Position numbers and translations under genes: made by a program. Below, piece by piece: positions 63,456 through 64,000 of a DNA stretch of 64,000 nt. The DNA comes from JALORV01 sp963724365 (GTDB taxonomy: Bacteria; Pseudomonadota; Gammaproteobacteria; Burkholderiales; Burkholderiaceae_F). Under the pieces are notes generated by a model. That model ran no database searches, was not told the origin of the DNA, and was given only the letters and a program-made list of their open reading frames with translations. The DNA lies in contig CAVRUR010000016.1 in NCBI GenBank assembly GCA_963724365.1, positions 108,643-172,642 on the forward strand, in the 5' to 3' direction. The first letter of the stretch is position 1, and the number at the start of each line of letters is the position of its first letter.

Positions 63456-64000
63456 ATGAGTCTGCGAAGCTTGTTGTATGCAGTCCTTGCCGCAGTCGGG
63501 CTGATCGCGGCAACTCCGGCCCTGGCGCAGGCGCCACCCTTGGCTCCACCAACTCCGCAGCCGGTTGCCCGGCTTTGTTCGTCGGCTTCACAGCTACTAT
63601 GGCGGGGTCAGACTTCTCATGATCGTACATCGTCGGCTACAACTCCTCGCCTTCCCGACGCGGACCAGTGCAGCACGCATGCTGGCGCTGGCCGACCGTG
63701 GAGTCTCCCCGGTTCCCGAGCAAAGAGCGTGCGCACATGCCAGTGTCTAAGACCACGCCGGGCCGTCTGGGCGCTCGCGTTATCGCGCCCATCCGTGTTG
63801 CCTTCCGTCACCGGAACGACGTCGGCACCCAGGATGAGGGTACTTTCAGGCTCAATGGCTGGCCTATGCGCTCCCCTGTCAACGCTTCGCCAATACCCTC
63901 ACGGGTATCTGCGCATAACTCGGGGTCGATGCGGTTCGCTACTCCTTCATCGTGATGGACTTGCACCATCTACTCCTTGCCGGTCTCCCGGCGCACTCCG
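63456..64000 (+). CDS. Secreted protein start running into non-protein-like sequence, open at window edge
   Basis: A good ribosome-binding site (CAGGAGT) precedes ATG 63456 and a clear signal peptide (LLYAVLAAVGLIAATPALAQ) followed by APPLAPPTPQPVARL. From about 63583 the frame stays open to the window edge but loses protein character (many Ser, Arg, Thr and Pro, no hydrophobic pattern). It may be a junction where another sequence, for example a repeated non-coding element, has replaced the rest of the gene. No family recognised. Confidence 0.4.
   Translation, partial: MSLRSLLYAVLAAVGLIAATPALAQAPPLAPPTPQPVARLCSSASQLLWRGQTSHDRTSSATTPRLPDADQCSTHAGAGRPWSLPGSRAKSVRTCQCLRPRRAVWALALSRPSVLPSVTGTTSAPRMRVLSGSMAGLCAPLSTLRQYPHGYLRITRGRCGSLLLHRDGLAPSTPCRSPGAL

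Overview
The window looks like a high-GC betaproteobacterial chromosome, probably close to Burkholderiales. The evidence is gene order and families: a divergent ppsR/ppsA pair; an nfeD and SPFH pair; smpB, ratA, rnfH and a DUF4124 gene next to guaB and guaA; then pldA, tadA and ldcA. These left-hand genes (1 to about 18.7 kb) are tightly packed, intact housekeeping genes. They cover PEP synthesis and its regulation, membrane quality control, nucleotide signalling, trans-translation, GMP synthesis, outer-membrane phospholipase, tRNA editing and murein recycling. A class II aldolase gene and a divergent TetR gene with a visible operator close the block.

From about 18.7 to 52.7 kb the character changes. 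Single, functionally unrelated genes follow one another: a serine hydrolase, an anion symporter, a SnoaL-like protein, a tail-sheath fragment, a CitE-like lyase, a nitronate monooxygenase-like protein, a DMT transporter, two kinase-fold phosphotransferases, lipoproteins, an oxidoreductase, an amidase, msrBA, a cyclase-STAND-TPR protein, a lipase and others. Most are separated by one copy of a repeat I could not assign to a known family. It has two 16-bp half-sites in direct orientation (about TCGGCCANNNGCGGNC and TCGCCCNNAAGCGGAC) about 20 bp apart, so each copy spans 51-52 bp. I count 19 regular and 5 irregular copies. They usually lie just after a stop codon. All but one point the same way, even beside minus-strand genes. 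One repeat-flanked gene is present twice, and one IS3-family element lies 2 bp from a copy. The layout resembles a gene-cassette array, but the sites are not classical attC sites and no integrase is visible in the window.

A branched-chain amino-acid type ABC operon (livJHMGF, minus strand) sits inside the array at 26.1-30.6 kb. A second, divergent-sequence liv operon on the same strand begins at the right edge (52.8-57.5 kb). To its right is a signalling cluster: a hybrid histidine kinase divergent from the second liv operon, a DUF1304 membrane protein, a second histidine kinase with an ABC-type ligand-binding domain, a FixJ-type regulator divergent from it, and a single-domain receiver. The last 0.5 kb starts as a secreted protein but soon stops looking like a protein.

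Several genes between 22 and 57 kb (a lipoprotein, msrB, msrA, the second livM and livJ, the IS transposase, one duplicated cassette gene) are broken by single-base changes. Nearly all are one-base insertions and most lie in homopolymers. They may be consensus errors or true decay.
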